Shown here: one piece after another, positions 10,108 through 21,125 of the stretch
Numbering within the stretch: position 1 is the first letter of the stretch
Layout: every line of letters begins with the position of its first letter
NCBI GenBank assembly: GCA_036346405.1
Contig: CM070563.1
Location: 31,196,816-31,260,815 of the forward strand
Origin: Phyllostachys edulis
Lineage: Eukaryota > Streptophyta > Magnoliopsida > Poales > Poaceae
Direction of reading: 5' to 3'
DNA length: 64,000 bases
The notes under the pieces: model-generated
Seen by the model: only the letters and a program-made list of their open reading frames with translations
What the model was told of the DNA's origin: nothing
Database searches by the model: none
Program-made: the position numbers and the translations under genes

Positions 10108-10860
10108 TCACCTCCCAGGGACTCGGGCATGTTGGATGCTTGCCACGAATACATCTGCGTTAGCTCGGAGGAAGGTGATGAGGCGCCTTCCTATTTGGGG
10201 TCGGAAGTATCCTCGATGCGATCTTGAGGGCTCCCCTGCGTCCAGAGGAACCTCTTTGACTTTGTCGTTCGGCTTTGGTGCAGCTTTAGGCTTCGACTTG
10301 CTAGTCGAAGGCTGACTTTCTTCTCGAGTTGGTATTTGTCCTACCATCTCGAGGGATCGACGATCGCAGGTATGCACCATCTTCTTGTCACAATGGATTG
10401 TGATTACTCCTTTGGGACCTGGCATCTTAATACATTGATATCCATAATGAGTAGCCATTAGGAATTTTGCCAAAGTTGGTCGTCCGAGTATGGCGTTATA
10501 TGTCAGATCGAAATCGACCACATCAAAGGAGATTTTCTCGTCTCGAAATTACTTGGTGAACCAAATGTTAAAGGAAGAGAAACTTGACCAATTGGTTTGG
10601 TCAAGATCCCAGCGATCCCATGGAAAGAGTATCGCGTCTCGGTCTTACTTTGGTCCCGGTACTTGCATGTCATCCAGAGCACTCGTAAATAAAATATTTA
10701 ACGAGCTTCCACCATCAACCAAAACTCGATTGACCCGACAATTGTTGATGGTGGGTTCGACCACGATTGGTATCGACCGTCGAGTCGAAGAATCGGCGAT
10801 CACTCTTCTCGAAAGAGATAGTGACTTCCGACCACTTCGGTAATTTATTGACGAGAGGAG
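10108..10860 (-). pseudogene. Tat-1 aspartic protease region
   Basis: The active-site motif VDGGSS with following LNILF lies at about 10700-10720, after a frame containing NCRVN. Downstream, 10108-10521 is open with DFDLTYNAILGRPTL and MPGPKGVITIHCD, the usual segment between protease and RT in Retand-type elements. The Asp of DGGS is intact here, unlike the neighbouring Gly in Tat-2. Confidence 0.7.
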
Positions 10861-10869
10861 GATCTATGG

Positions 10870-13205
10870 AGTTTACCTCACGTTCAGCAGCCTTAAGCTG
10901 TCGCTTTGATTCATATGCCGATGATCCCCCGTAGATGTGTTCGATGGTGTGTTGCGGATCCCGAACGGCATCTCCTCTTCGCTATCATCAAGATTTATGA
11001 CCACTTGTTTGACCTACTTGTTTGAGAGTGGGAAGTGGTCCTTTGCCGTTGTAGTAGTCTTCAAGCTTTCGTTGGAAGACCCGACAGTTGCGAAGATCAT
11101 GCCCTTCCTTTTTATGGAAAGGACACCACCTAGGTTTATCATTTTTCCGATCAGGGCGCTTACCTTTGCCTCTGTCGGTGCGCGGCTTGATGTGCGTGGT
11201 TCTTTATCATTCACACCAATACCTCCTTGGAACCGCTGGTTTGGAGTTTTTGACCCTTCGCCTTGTTCTTGGACTTTTTGCTTTTTATCCTTCTTCTTAC
11301 CAATGTCGCTTTGGCTCTCGAGAGGTATTGTCTTCTCAATCTATTGTATTGTTCCACTCGAGCCTCAAAAGCAAAGGGTATATCGATCACCATCTCAAGA
11401 GTTCAAAGAATGTATAGGTGGGTTTAAAGCAATGTCTTCGTTATTCTCCTACTACGGACTCCTGCTTGAATGCTCGATGACGATGAATCGAAACTTCCGA
11501 AATTGAGTTACTTAACCTAACTAAAGCGCTTGATGAATTGGCGAAGGTCTCGTTGTCATTCTCGTCTCATCCGTGCAAGTCATCCTCATTTCGTATGCGA
11601 TTGTAAGTGCCTTGGAAATTTGCCAATAGAAGGTCGCAGAGGTGTTGCTAAGAGTAAATCGACTCGAGTGGTTGATTCAAGAACCACGATCGAGCGGATC
11701 CTTCGAGCACGCTTGGAAGATAATTTGCCATTACATGCTCTCCTCCTCCTGCTTCTGGACAACCGCTGTGTAGATTTGAAGGAATTCGATGGGATTTTGG
11801 GAACCATCAAACTTCTCCATGTTCACCGATCGAAAACGAGGTGGCAAATGACGGCTCGGAGATCAAAGCGAGAATGCCCGACATCCAAGAATGACTTCTT
11901 GACGCCTTTGCAGAAAGAAGGGTTCATATCATCGTGGTCGTACTCGACGATACCCAAGAATAGGTTGACCGGACCTATGATAGATCTCGACCCCACGAGG
12001 GAATACTCGTCGTAGTTTATCTCGCTTCGCAGATTCCCATGTCGGAATGGTGAGCGATCACCTCCGAGGGTTTGCTTGATCATCGATCGCTCGAAAGACA
12101 TTTCTCCGAGTAGGTGATCGATCGCGATCTTGTTGCGCCGATTCCTCCGTGGTGATATGTTCAATCGACTGGTAGCCGAAGAAGTCGTATTGCTATGACT
12201 TCCTGAATGATGTCGGCGAGGCGCTTCCAACCTTGCCATCGTGTTCCGAAGCCTTTGTGCGATCTCTTCAACGAAGAGGTCGAGTGATCTTTGCTCTGCT
12301 AGCTCTTGAGTTGGATTCTCGAGCAAGTCATTGATGTACTGAAGTTCTTGAGCTTCCTTCGATCGATATTGGATGCGCCCAAACAGATTCTTCTGGGCTT
12401 CAATTTTCTTCTGTCGAATAGCCTCAAGAGCTTCTATGTCGGACTCTTGAGACTGCCTCAATGAAGTACGAGAATGTCGAGGATTTCCCTCGCGTTTATG
12501 AAGGTGTTGGTCGTGTCCGCTAGTGGTGGCGTCCTTGCCAACGTCACAAGGGGGCGCAGCAGGTGATCTTCCGAAGGGTCTCCATCTCGGTCTCTAGAAG
12601 AGTGATCTTGATCTCGAGAGAAGGACGAAGACCTCCGCTGATGATTCTCACTTGCGCCGAGGCCTCTCCGCTTGAGGAGTCGCCGAGACACCATCTGGCG
12701 ACTTGGAGTAATCCTCCGGTAGGGAAGTGCAGGTTATAACCATCTCCGTCGGCAGTGTGATCTGCGAAGAGATGGTCGAATTTGTAGGAAAAGCATGCTT
12801 GATCCCGCTCTCTGGCGTCATCCGGAGAGAGAGGATCACCAGATGCCGTGAAGTCCTGCATTGTGGCTTCTAGAGCTTGCCTCACCAAGTCGGACCGCCT
12901 TAGGGGGACTTGGACACTTCGAGGAAAAACTCTTGTCGTGTCGTGAGTCCACAGGTGTGGTCCCGGTCGATTGACCCTTGTCCTTTGAGAGGGTAGATTC
13001 TCTCTCGACGCATCTTGTTGTGAGGATAAGGATCCCTCCTCAACTCCGCCGGCGACATTGTTTCCTAGATCTGTGGGAAGATCCCGGAGGCAGCAATGCC
13101 ATAGGATGAGTCATCACTTGGTTCGTAATTGAATCCGGCATCCATGTCGACGTCTGCGTAATCTGCCAAGTCGAACCAGTTCTCCTCGTTCCATTCTCCT
13201 GCCAT
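10870..13205 (-). pseudogene. Tat-1 gag (decayed)
   Basis: Start chosen at 13205 (MAGEWNEENWFDL), 53 nt inside the primer site. Recognisable parts: LVRQALEATMQDF (12888), an IDE-rich helical stretch with YRSKEAQELQYINDLLENPTQEL (12461-12250), the capsid-like gag core with IEFLQIYT (about 11760-11820, frameshifted), and a CX2HX4HX4C knuckle WCPFHKKEGHDLRNC at about 11075-11120. The frame breaks at least four times. Gag would form the particle and bind RNA. Confidence 0.7.
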
Positions 13206-13257
13206 GAGTGCATGAGATTTGGAAAACAGAGAGTATGTTGACAAGAGATTACCGGAA

Positions 13258-13277
13258 GATCCCCACGGTCGGCGCCA
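13258..13277 (-). other. Primer binding site of Tat-1 (Asp-tRNA type)
   Basis: Minus strand TGGCGCCGACCGTGGGGATC, two bases from the LTR. It shares TGGCGCCG and GGGGAT with the Asp-tRNA primer site TGGCGCCGTTGCCGGGGAT typical of Tat/Athila elements, with mismatches in between. Confidence 0.75.
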
Positions 13278-13279
13278 AC

Positions 13280-14053
13280 TGTCGGTGTTTTAGAACCGAA
13301 CTTACGTAAAGATTGTTTGATTCGGGGGGTCTCCTAGAATGGAATCACGCAGAGAAACTGACACGGGGATTTTTATACAGGTTCAGGCCTTCTCCGGAGA
13401 GAATAACAACCCTACTCCTGTGTGTGTATGGTATTGAGTGTATTCTGAACAATTAGGGGAAAAACTAAGACTATTATAGATAGTGCTTGTATTCCTGATG
13501 GCTCGATTGATCTTATCATTCCTTTCTCTGATTGCCGCCTTTTATAGTACGTGAAGGAGCGGCAGTTACTCCAGACAAAGCGGCGCCTCATCACCTCCCG
13601 TGAACGGCGACGCTGGTAATAATCACCGGTGTATTAACTCCTCCACGCCGCTCAACACTATATACCGTAGATAATGGAGTATTACGTGTCATTACTCCGC
13701 AGAATAACAGATGATGATGGTTGTTTGAATCCCTTAATCAATAAGACCCACTTGTCTCAGAGGTTTATTTGATCATAAGGTGGTCGAGTGACCTAGTCGT
13801 AGAGGAGCCTACGATTATGAGGTAGTCGTAGCAAGACTTACGACTATGGGATAGTCGTAGCATATCTTACGACTATGGGGGTAGTCGAGCATAACTTACG
13901 ACTATGGGGGTGGTCGTAGAAGAACTTACGACCACCCATTAGGCTCTTCCCTCATAACATTAAGGGGTATACTCAGGGTCCACATGACGTCATATTTACC
14001 TATAATAAGAATTATAGATAAAATATAAAATGAGGATTATTATATCCTCGTCA
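13280..14053 (-). repeat. Tat-1 5' LTR
   Basis: 774 bp partner of 655-1432. It has a TATA motif at 13538-13546 (minus) and the hairpin array at 13780-13942. Here the units are more perfect than in the 3' LTR: ATAGTCGTAG-catat-CTTACGACTAT, and GTGGTCGTAG-aagaa-CTTACGACCAC with 10-11 bp arms. Confidence 0.92.
13780..13942. repeat. Tandem hairpin array in Tat-1 5' LTR
   Basis: Same array as 1150-1318. Two of the differences between the LTRs (ATAGTCGTAG versus ATAGTCATAG, and ACGACTATG versus ACGATTATG) fall in hairpin arms and reduce pairing in the 3' LTR. Confidence 0.75.
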
Positions 14054-15126
14054 ATGCTTTTGTGTCAAAGTAAATTTCCCGATTAGAGGTAGCTATTCTT
14101 ATTGCATGTTTGCCCTTAAATTGTTATGCCCTGCCACAAACATAAGTTATTAATATCGCTGGTGAATTAGAGCCCGGTGATTTAAATATGCTCTTTTATT
14201 ATCTTTACGGTGTCATGCTTAGAAATGCTTAGCTACCGGTAGAATTGGGCGATTATCGACTAATTATCGACTTAGTCGATAACCTTGATCACACAAATCA
14301 TTTTATTACTCTATGATCAGCACCTTGTGCTAAATTGCTTTGAAAACTAAAAGTGCAAATGAAATGATTCAGACTTGGGCAGGTGGTTGTATGGTGGGAT
14401 ATTTGGGTGTGTGAATGTCTTGCCCAGGTCAACAAGGACCGAACATCTTGTTTCACCAAAACCACATAATTATGCTAACCACGCGAGGGGAATATGGGAC
14501 CTCTTGACTAAGTACCTTGGGTGGTGTTAATTATGAGTGGTTGGTGGTTGAAAAGGAAATGTTTGTGTTAGGAGGAACATTAGCAAATCGGCTTGAGTGG
14601 CTAATGTGTCCTTCTTGTTGTTGGGTTATGCTCTTAATTAGCATCATCCATGGAAATGTCTCAGAGGACTTAGCCGTGCTTAGATACCAAAGGAAGTGTG
14701 CTAATCTAGTGGCTAAAAGACTGGCGATTACGGCGTGTGGGTACATTGGTACACCCTGCGCAGGTATAAACTATTCAAATAGCCTCGCCCCAGGTTATGG
14801 ACACGCTTGGGATTGGATTTGCGGAGTTAGACTCAACATTTTGGAATTCTTAATTAAAACTTGATGTGGGTGGTATGAACGGGGAGTTCATGCTATTGTT
14901 GTGGTGGCTATTGGGTTAGCCACTTCCAGGTTGTTTTGTTATTATTGTTACTTATTTATCGCTGTTTTTATCAAATAAAAACAGATTGCAAAATTGCTGT
15001 GAATCTACTACATTATTGCAAATGAAAACTTGCTTTATGCTGAACATGAGTCTTGAGCCTACTCCACTTAAATAAGATTGCATGTAGTTATTTATATAGG
15101 CATGTTACTCTACACGTAAGTCTTGC

Positions 15127-15144
15127 GAGTACATTTTTGTACTC
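15127..15144 (+). other. Pre-acceptor hairpin in LTR D
   Basis: GAGTACA TTTT TGTACTC, 7 bp arms and 4 nt loop, ending 30 nt before the splice acceptor TTGCAG at 15174. Equivalent hairpins of different sequence sit upstream of the acceptor in LTRs C, B, E and H. Confidence 0.6.
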
Positions 15145-15174
15145 ATTTGCTATGCTTTAATGTAATTGTTGCAG

Positions 15175-15236
15175 AGGAGGAAGTTGTACCCCAAGGGTTA
15201 TACTTTTGCGAGATGTGCGGCGGTTTCGAGGACTAG
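15175..15236 (+). other. LTR D micro-ORF, terminal exon
   Basis: 62 nt (2 nt plus 20 codons including TAG) after the acceptor TTGCAG. It encodes an acidic peptide starting EEEVVPQG and ending CEMCGGFED, stop. The phase fits the exon at 517-579. Inferred by comparison with six other LTRs; no transcript data. Confidence 0.5.
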
Positions 15237-15689
15237 GTTGGTGGCCCGATTGGTTGCCTTGTGGGTTTAAAGGCACACTACTTGGCTTTTGTTTATTGCC
15301 ATCTTATGGCATTTTGCTTCCGCTGTTATTTAACTCTTTAGTTGTATTTGGCCGGTCGGCCCCTTTTGTAATAACTCTATATTGTATGTCTGTTCAATTG
15401 CTTAGTTGTGCTTTGGATTCTATTGTGTTGAATGGAATTGATGCATAATTTTTGTATGGGTTATGTGTACAGCATTCTGGGAAGTACATATACGCCGAGA
15501 GTTGTGATATTTGATTTGTAATGCTTGAATCATCTTAATGGTTAAGTATTACAAGTTAAATACCCCGGGTTCTCACAGTATAGGGGTGCCTCTCAAGGCT
15601 AACAGCAAAAGAGAACTACAACACAGTGGAAACAAAACAAAAAGCAAGGTCCATTCGGCCAGTCCACATGCAACCAAGTGGACGACATC

Positions 15690-15754
15690 CTAGTGTGCAG
15701 GGTCTTCAAAGAGCTCCCCTCCTGACAGCACCTGATCACCTGGATCTCCCACCT
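15690..15754 (-). other. LTR C micro-ORF, terminal exon
   Basis: 65 nt (2+21 codons) after the acceptor CCAGCAG (minus). It ends ...GGELFEDPAH and TAG. It begins AG-GTG-GGA as in D (AG-GAG-GAA). The hairpin at 15784-15802 precedes the acceptor. Confidence 0.5.
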
Positions 15755-15783
15755 CTGCTGGTTAAAACAGGACACAAGCCAAT

Positions 15784-15802
15784 GAGTACATTGAATGTAC
15801 TC
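15784..15802 (-). other. Pre-acceptor hairpin in LTR C
   Basis: GAGTACATT-G/C-AATGTACTC, a perfect 9 bp inverted repeat with a 1 nt centre, ending about 30 nt before the acceptor of the terminal micro-exon. Confidence 0.6.
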
Positions 15803-16195
15803 AGCAAGCCGTGGGGAAAACATACATGCAATTAACAATTATGCACGGCTTGACAATGGAGAGCTGTATGGTTAGTTTGTAGAAAGCAAATTTTGACAGT
15901 AAATAACATGTATAGATTGCAAAGCTCAAGTTAAAACAATATTACATAAGTACATTTGATTTTGCAAAGGAGACAGTGAGCACCCACTCACTCCCAAGAC
16001 ACCAACCCGGACCTCTCTGGAGTGTCCACTCAAGAGCACCTCAAGACCAGCCCCTGGACCACTTCGCGAGCCAGCCATGACCCCTCTAGAGCTGGCCAAG
16101 GTCTCTTCGAGGTAAAAGCCATGACCTCTCGCCGAAGTGCCCCGGGAACACAATTTTATAAAAAGGAATTCTACCCCTCATTCAAAATCTCCGGG

Positions 16196-16250
16196 CGTGT
16201 CCATAACCGAGGACGCGGCTATTCGAATAGATTTACTCTGCAGAGATGTA
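16196..16250 (-). other. Conserved palindrome block in LTR C
   Basis: Three adjacent palindromes: CCGAGGACGCGG (imperfect), CTATTCGAATAG (16219-16230, perfect) and CTCTGCAGAG (16236-16245, perfect). The block lies inside the proposed LTR intron and recurs in every long LTR of the window. Confidence 0.7.
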
Positions 16251-17163
16251 CAACTTTACCCACAAGACGTAGTCGCTTGATATAACACACGTTACCTTAG
16301 ACATGTGAATCAAGTAGAGACCACCACCGAGCTTTTACAAAGGTACGCTTCGACTTAGTTCTGCCCGCTAAGGTTTCGCTTCCGGTTGGGCTGCAACCTC
16401 AACCGGATTCGTGCCCCCTCTTGCGCCAAATACCAACGCCCAACCACAATGTAACCAAATCGTAACAACCCTAGTTATTACACCCGTCCACCCCATAATG
16501 GACATGTGGTTGCGCTGCATGGCCCAGATCAATGGCTCCCAAGGTTCAGTCCTTAAATGGCTGCTCAGGCAAGGCTATCCTCAACCCAAATGTGACCCCA
16601 TAGCTCCAAATCTGGGCACCCAGTGACTCCATAGCAACAACTCATGAAGCACCCAAGTGACTCCATAGCAATAACTCTTGGCGCACTCCAAGACTCAAGA
16701 CCTTGCCAACTTGCCCGAGCATAAAACAGCTTTGGGGTTTCACTTGGCCAAAGACCACCCCGGTCTTGGCTCAACATGTTTTAACAAAGTGGTCTCAAGA
16801 CCACAAACAACACAACCGGCAAGATCAACCACGGTTGCTTATCAGTGGCACCAACCAAGTTCCATAATTCAATTAGTCAAGTTTAGCAATATTGATTCAT
16901 GAGGAGATCAGCGTCTACTAGAGCATGGCTAAGCATGTACGATGTTGGCAATATCAAGCAACACCAACTAATATTACCCAACCTAAAGTGTCCAAGGGAG
17001 ATCATGTCAACATGTCAAGTACCAAATTCCAAGGGGGCGTAATGTCAAGTAGGAGAATAGCTACTACCCAAACCAATTTCTATAAAAGTAGCTGTGCAAG
17101 TTTAACAAATCAAAATACTTTTGTAAGATGGGATTAAGATGATCAAGGGATTCCACGACTTGC

Positions 17164-17234
17164 CTTCAAAGGGCGAGTCAGCCGAGCTTCAACAAGGGTC
17201 AGCGGATCTTCGAGCTCCTCAGCACCAACAGAAT
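17164..17234 (-). other. LTR C micro-ORF, upstream exon
   Basis: 71 nt between CGTGTAG and the GC donor AAG|GCAAGT. The peptide reads SVGAEELEDPLTLVEA. Length is one short of the 3n pattern of the other copies; a single lost base near ACTCGCCC would restore the Phe-Glu-Gly ending seen elsewhere. The distance to the terminal exon is 1.41 kb. Confidence 0.45.
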
Positions 17235-18180
17235 CTACACGTTGCAAGAAAACAAATAAATAAAACAACTCAAAAAGAAACCGAAAAGGAACTAGATAGA
17301 GCCGACAGGAGAAGAGGTCCACAAGAAGGGAGGTCCAACAAGGGGGAGGTCCAAAACCGAGGGGGTCCCAGAGGAGCAAGGGGAGTTTCTCCAGAACCGA
17401 GAGAGATAGAGAGGAGAGTTGAAAAGAAGAACAAGGAGGCAATGGTCACTCTGTGATGCTCTAATTAAAGGGGAAAAAGGATAATAGAACCACCACCAAA
17501 AGAAGTGACCAGGTTCAAGGCATTAATACAAAAGGTACACTGCTAGCAAGTACCAAAAGGACAGCAACAGGGCTAAGGAGGTGACAAAAAGTAGGAAAAA
17601 GGTACAATGGTAGATTCCAGCATTTAATGTGACCCAACCCAGATCAAATGCGCTTAAGATCTTGAAGAGGAGGAATTGAGAAAGTGAGCAAGTCTGTCAA
17701 GAGGTGAACAGACCCGTCAAAGGGGTGGCCTGAAGGGGAGACCCAAAAAGGAGGTCCAAAGAGGAGGTCCTACGAGGATATCCAAGGAGGAGGTCCTGAG
17801 AGGAGGCACTAAAAGACACGAGGAGGTCTTAAGGACATAAGGTCCAAAACACCGCAAGGAGGTCCAAGACAGGAGGTCCAAAACACTACAAGGAGGTCTT
17901 GACAGTTAGATCCCTCAAACAAGATCCCAACGGTCAAGATCGAGAGCAAAAGGGAGGTCCGCGGAAGCAAGGATACGTGGGAAGGACAGGGGTCGTTAGA
18001 TCTTGATCAGACGGAGCAAGGCAAATGGGACGTTTGGACCGAGCGAACGTGCCAACAAGATTGGGCCGTCTGATAAGCATCAAATGGTCCTAAGGCGAGG
18101 AAGGCAAAAACTCGAGCAGTACGACCTCAAGAGCTAGCGGTGGGTCCAAACGCTCGGGAGGTCTAGACCTTCAGATTCAA

Positions 18181-19255
18181 AGATCAAACAGAGGAGAGGT
18201 CTGGACGGTTAAGATCTCAAAAGGGGCGGTCCTAACGGCCAGATCTTACAAGGGGGAGGTCTGAGCGGTCAACATCTCCAAAGGGGAGGTCCTAACGGCC
18301 AGATCTAATAAGGGGGAGGTCTGAGCGGTCCAGATCTCCAAAGGGGAGGTCCTAACGGCCAGATGTAACAAGGGGGAGGTCTGAGCGGTCAAGATCTCCA
18401 AAGGAGAGGTCCTAACGGCCAGATCTAACAAGGGGGAGGTCTGAGCGATTAAGATCTCCAAAGGGGAGGTCCTAACGGCCAGATCTAACAAGGGGGAGGT
18501 CTGAGCGGTCAAGATCTCCAAAGGGGAGGTCCTAACGGCCAGATCTAACAAGGGGGAGGTCTGAGCGGTCGAGATCTCCAAAGGGGAGGTCCTAACGGCC
18601 AGATCTAACAAGGGGGAGGTCTGAGCGGTCGAGATCTCCAAAGGGGAGGTCCTAACGGCCAGATCTAACAAGGGGGAGGTCTGAGCGGTCAAGATCTCCA
18701 AAGGGAAGGTCCTAACGGCCAAATCTAACAAGGGGGAGGTCTGAGCGGTCAAGATCTCCAAAGGGGAGGTCCTAACGGCCAGATCTAACAAGGGGGTGGT
18801 CTGAGCGGTTAATATCTCCAAAGGGGAGGTCCTAACGACCAGATCTAACAAGGGGGAGGTCTGAGCGGTCAACATCTCCAAAGGGGAGGTCCTAACGGCT
18901 AGATCTAACCAGGGGGAGGTCTGAGCGGTCAACATCTCCAAAGGAGAGGTCCTAACGGCTAGATCTAACCAGGGGGAGGTCTGAGCGGTTAAGATCTCCA
19001 AAGGGGAGGTCCTAACGGCCAAATCTAACAAGGGGGAGGTCTGAGCGGTCAAGATCTCCAAAGGGGAGGTCTTAATGGCCAAATCTAGTAAGGGGGAGGT
19101 CTGAGCGGTCAAGATCTCTAAACAGGAGGTCCTAACGGCTAAATCTAACAAGGGGGAGGTCTAAGCGGTTAAGATCTCCAAATAGGAGGTCCTAACGGCC
19201 AGATCTAACAAGGGGGAGGTCTGAACGGTCAAGATCTCCAAAGGGGAGGTCCTAA
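18181..19255. repeat. 60 bp tandem array in LTR C (about 18 copies)
   Basis: Exact 60 bp period, each unit built from two related 30 bp halves: GGTCCTAACGGCCAGATCTA... and GGTCTGAGCGGTCAAGATCT.... Single-base variants are shared by scattered copies. Because 60 is divisible by three, the minus strand is open for 301 codons (18246-19151) with a 20-residue repeat containing LAVRTSPLEILTAQTSP. I regard that ORF as a by-product of the repeat. A related 60 bp dimer array occurs in LTR A (37985-38450). Confidence 0.9.
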
Positions 19256-19833
19256 AGAACTCTGGGACGCTCAAATGTACTCAGGGAGTTCAAATGAACG
19301 TTGAGAGGTCCACGGGGAGGTCCACACAGAGAAAGAGGTCTAGATCAAAATAGATCTATACATAGATGAAAGTTTAGACCAGAGAGGGGGTCTAAACACA
19401 AAGAGATTCAAACCAACAAAGAGGAGGTCTGGACTAAAGGAAGTCCAAACAAACGATAGAAGGAAAGGTCTAGAGATCAAAAAGGTTTGAAACACAAACC
19501 CGAGCTGGTCTAAACTCAAAAGGGAGGTCTTAGACCAACAAAGGGGTCTGAGCAAGGGGGAGGTCCAACACAAAGGAGGTCTAGACCGAGGGAGAGGTCC
19601 AGACACAGAAGAGGTCCTGAAAAGGAGAAGCCAAGCTTAAAGGCTCACAAAGCAAAAAGAGAAAAGGAAAACTCCAACAAACTCCAGGAGAAACCGAACT
19701 GATTTAGTTGAAGTTTGGTTTAGTCAATTAAAGCTCTTTTAAAATCTCAAGTTAAGCTTTGAACTCTCAACAAAATCAAATGGTTCTTTTTATTTTGAAA
19801 ACTTCAGGAACTCTAGACAAACGGGACGTTACA

Positions 19834-20209
19834 ACCTACACCCCTTAAAAGGGAATCTCAACCCTGAGATTCGGGCTGACTAAGGAATAGGTTGGGGAAC
19901 ACGGGTTTTGCTCACTCCTCCAACATTTCTCTTTTGAGTGAGACAAAACCGCCACTGAACAAAACTTACCAGGGAAGAGGTCCTGAGCCGATTGGGCTTG
20001 CTCCACAGCAACTTGGTTCACTTGCCCCTTCGTAGCAGAACCTGGAGGTCTGATGGCTTGCCTTGATGCTTGGGAAGGGGCTTGCTTCCACTAATGACGT
20101 TGAGGACAGTGCTTGGCAAAATGACCCCACTGCTGGCAGTTGAAGCACTAGATACCTTTGGCAAGCTTGGTGCTCTTGAGCTGCTGGCTGCTGTCGAACT
20201 CTTGAGCAA
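19834..20209 (-). pseudogene. C: purine tract and 3' end of gag with zinc knuckle
   Basis: The purine tract AAGGGGTGTAGGT abuts the LTR at 19834-19850. Further right, minus sense, lies CFNCQQWGHFAKHC (CX2CX4HX4C, about 20105-20150), preceded by an in-frame TAG. Between the knuckle and the purine tract only about 100 codons of low-conservation sequence occur. The segment is cut at 20209 by the solo LTR. Confidence 0.75.
20205..20209. other. Target duplication AGCAA, left copy
   Basis: AGCAA immediately before TGTGACGACC; the other copy is at 24538-24542. Confidence 0.9.
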
Positions 20210-20671
20210 TGTGACGACCCGGCCCAGGGCACACCCGGGAGGTCCCTCAGGACCTCCTGGGAGGTCCGTAAAGGACTCCCAGGATGTCCCGAGAGGTCCC
20301 TCAGGACCTCCTGGGAGGTCCGTAAAAGGACTCCCAGGACATCCTAGGGGACATCCCGGTAGGACCGCAGACCTCCCGGGAGGTCCAGGAGGACCACTCG
20401 GAGGTCTGGGGTCCTGACCCGAGGAGGTCGTGGGGCTTGGGGACGAGCCTCAAGTCCACTGCGATCTAAACTGGTCCCCAAGGATCATCGACTAGTTCTC
20501 ACAGCAAGCAAGTGATAGCATACACATCCACAAAAACTTTATTAACATCAAAAGAGAGTTGATTACAAGGGGTTGCTTACAAGCTCCAGAACCAAGAGCA
20601 CAAAACACAGCGGAAAACCAAAAGGAAGACTCCATCCATTACACCACAGGTGATTGGCTGGAGGGTGCGGT

Positions 20672-20712
20672 CTAATTGATTTGGTCCTCTTCATCATCAT
20701 AGAATTCTTCAC
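20672..20712 (-). other. Solo LTR A micro-ORF, terminal exon
   Basis: 41 nt (2+13 codons) after acceptor TTGAGCAG. The peptide GEEFYDDEEDQIN ends with TAG. Same length as in LTR A (36158-36198) and LTR E (40994-41034). Confidence 0.55.
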
Positions 20713-21081
20713 CTGCTCAATTCATGAATCAAGCAAGAATGAGCTCAACTACCGTGCTCGCAAGTTACACCCGTCAATTAACAGAATGACATGCATAGGG
20801 ATATATCAAGGGAAGGCATATTAGGGTTGATTTGCATAAAGCCAATTTTATTTCAATTACAAGTACTAAGTTTCAAGGCAGGTTATAATAGTTAAAAATT
20901 CATTTTTTGTAAATTCCATTTTCAGTTGGATAACATTTATCATCAAGATGGTGAAGGATACCCTCCTGTCACATGGCTCCCCGCCCAAACCCAAATTTGG
21001 ACAGCAATCCAAAACCAGTTTCATAAGTCCTTTGAAAACCAAAACCAAGATCTAACTTTGAGTGACATTGCCAAGATGTCC

Positions 21082-21125
21082 ATGACCGCGACACGGCTAT
21101 TCAATAGATTTACACTCGCAGAGGT
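21082..21125 (-). other. Palindrome block in solo LTR A (with single-base losses)
   Basis: CTATTCAATAG (21097-21107) and CTCGCAGAG (21115-21123) each lack one central base compared with CTATTCGAATAG and CTCTGCAGAG in the sister LTR. LTR B (26190-26232) shows the same two losses. Confidence 0.65.

Larger units (their letters stand above)
650..14058 (-). mobile_element. Tat-1: Tat/Retand-type Ty3/gypsy retrotransposon
   Basis: Element on the minus strand with LTRs at 655-1432 (3') and 13280-14053 (5'), bounded by TG...CA and a 5 bp target duplication ATGCT. Right to left: 5' LTR, Asp-type primer site, gag, protease, RT, RNase H, probable second RNase H, integrase, then 5.6 kb of extra 3' DNA with an antisense spliced gene, purine tract and 3' LTR. 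This order and the long 3' region are typical of the Tat lineage (RIRE2/Grande/Retand-like). All coding domains have frameshifts or stops. The LTRs differ at roughly 30 places over ~778 bp by my eye count, so the insertion is fairly recent. Confidence 0.88.
14059..15577 (+). repeat. LTR D, right half
   Basis: Continues LTR D and ends GGGTTCTCACA at 15577. It carries the conserved palindrome block in reverse (CCTGCGCAGG 14755-14764; CTATTCAAATAG 14771-14782), the hairpin GAGTACA-TTTT-TGTACTC (15127-15144) and a terminal micro-exon (15175-15236). The next bases GTATA (15578-15582) would be the target duplication if D sits in the LTR of C; the other copy is outside the window. ORFs of up to 115 codons in this stretch look like chance. 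Confidence 0.7.
15578..19833 (-). repeat. 3' LTR of C (4.26 kb, outer end missing)
   Basis: Minus sense: begins TGTAACGTCCC at 19833. The outer end is lost compared with LTR B, which has about 195 bp more before the matching text GGCTAA...AGTGGA. It contains the 60 bp tandem array (18181-19255), the palindrome block (16201-16245) and micro-exons (17164-17234, 15690-15754). GAGGTC and its complement recur throughout 17300-19630. The remainder (15800-16200, 16260-17160, 17240-18180) shows no gene. Confidence 0.8.

Noticed and set aside
14517..14864. 115-codon plus-strand ORF
   Set aside because: Lies within the proposed intron of LTR D and overlaps the palindrome block; no similarity to the other LTRs at protein level.
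18246..19151. 301-codon minus-strand ORF with 20-residue repeats
   Set aside because: It exists because the 60 bp tandem period is a multiple of three. It lies in an LTR, has no start context and no domain; stops vanish in any such array by chance.
18181..19255. Possible CRISPR-like array
   Set aside because: Units are contiguous 60 bp tandem repeats without unique spacers, and the sequence is plant retrotransposon DNA.
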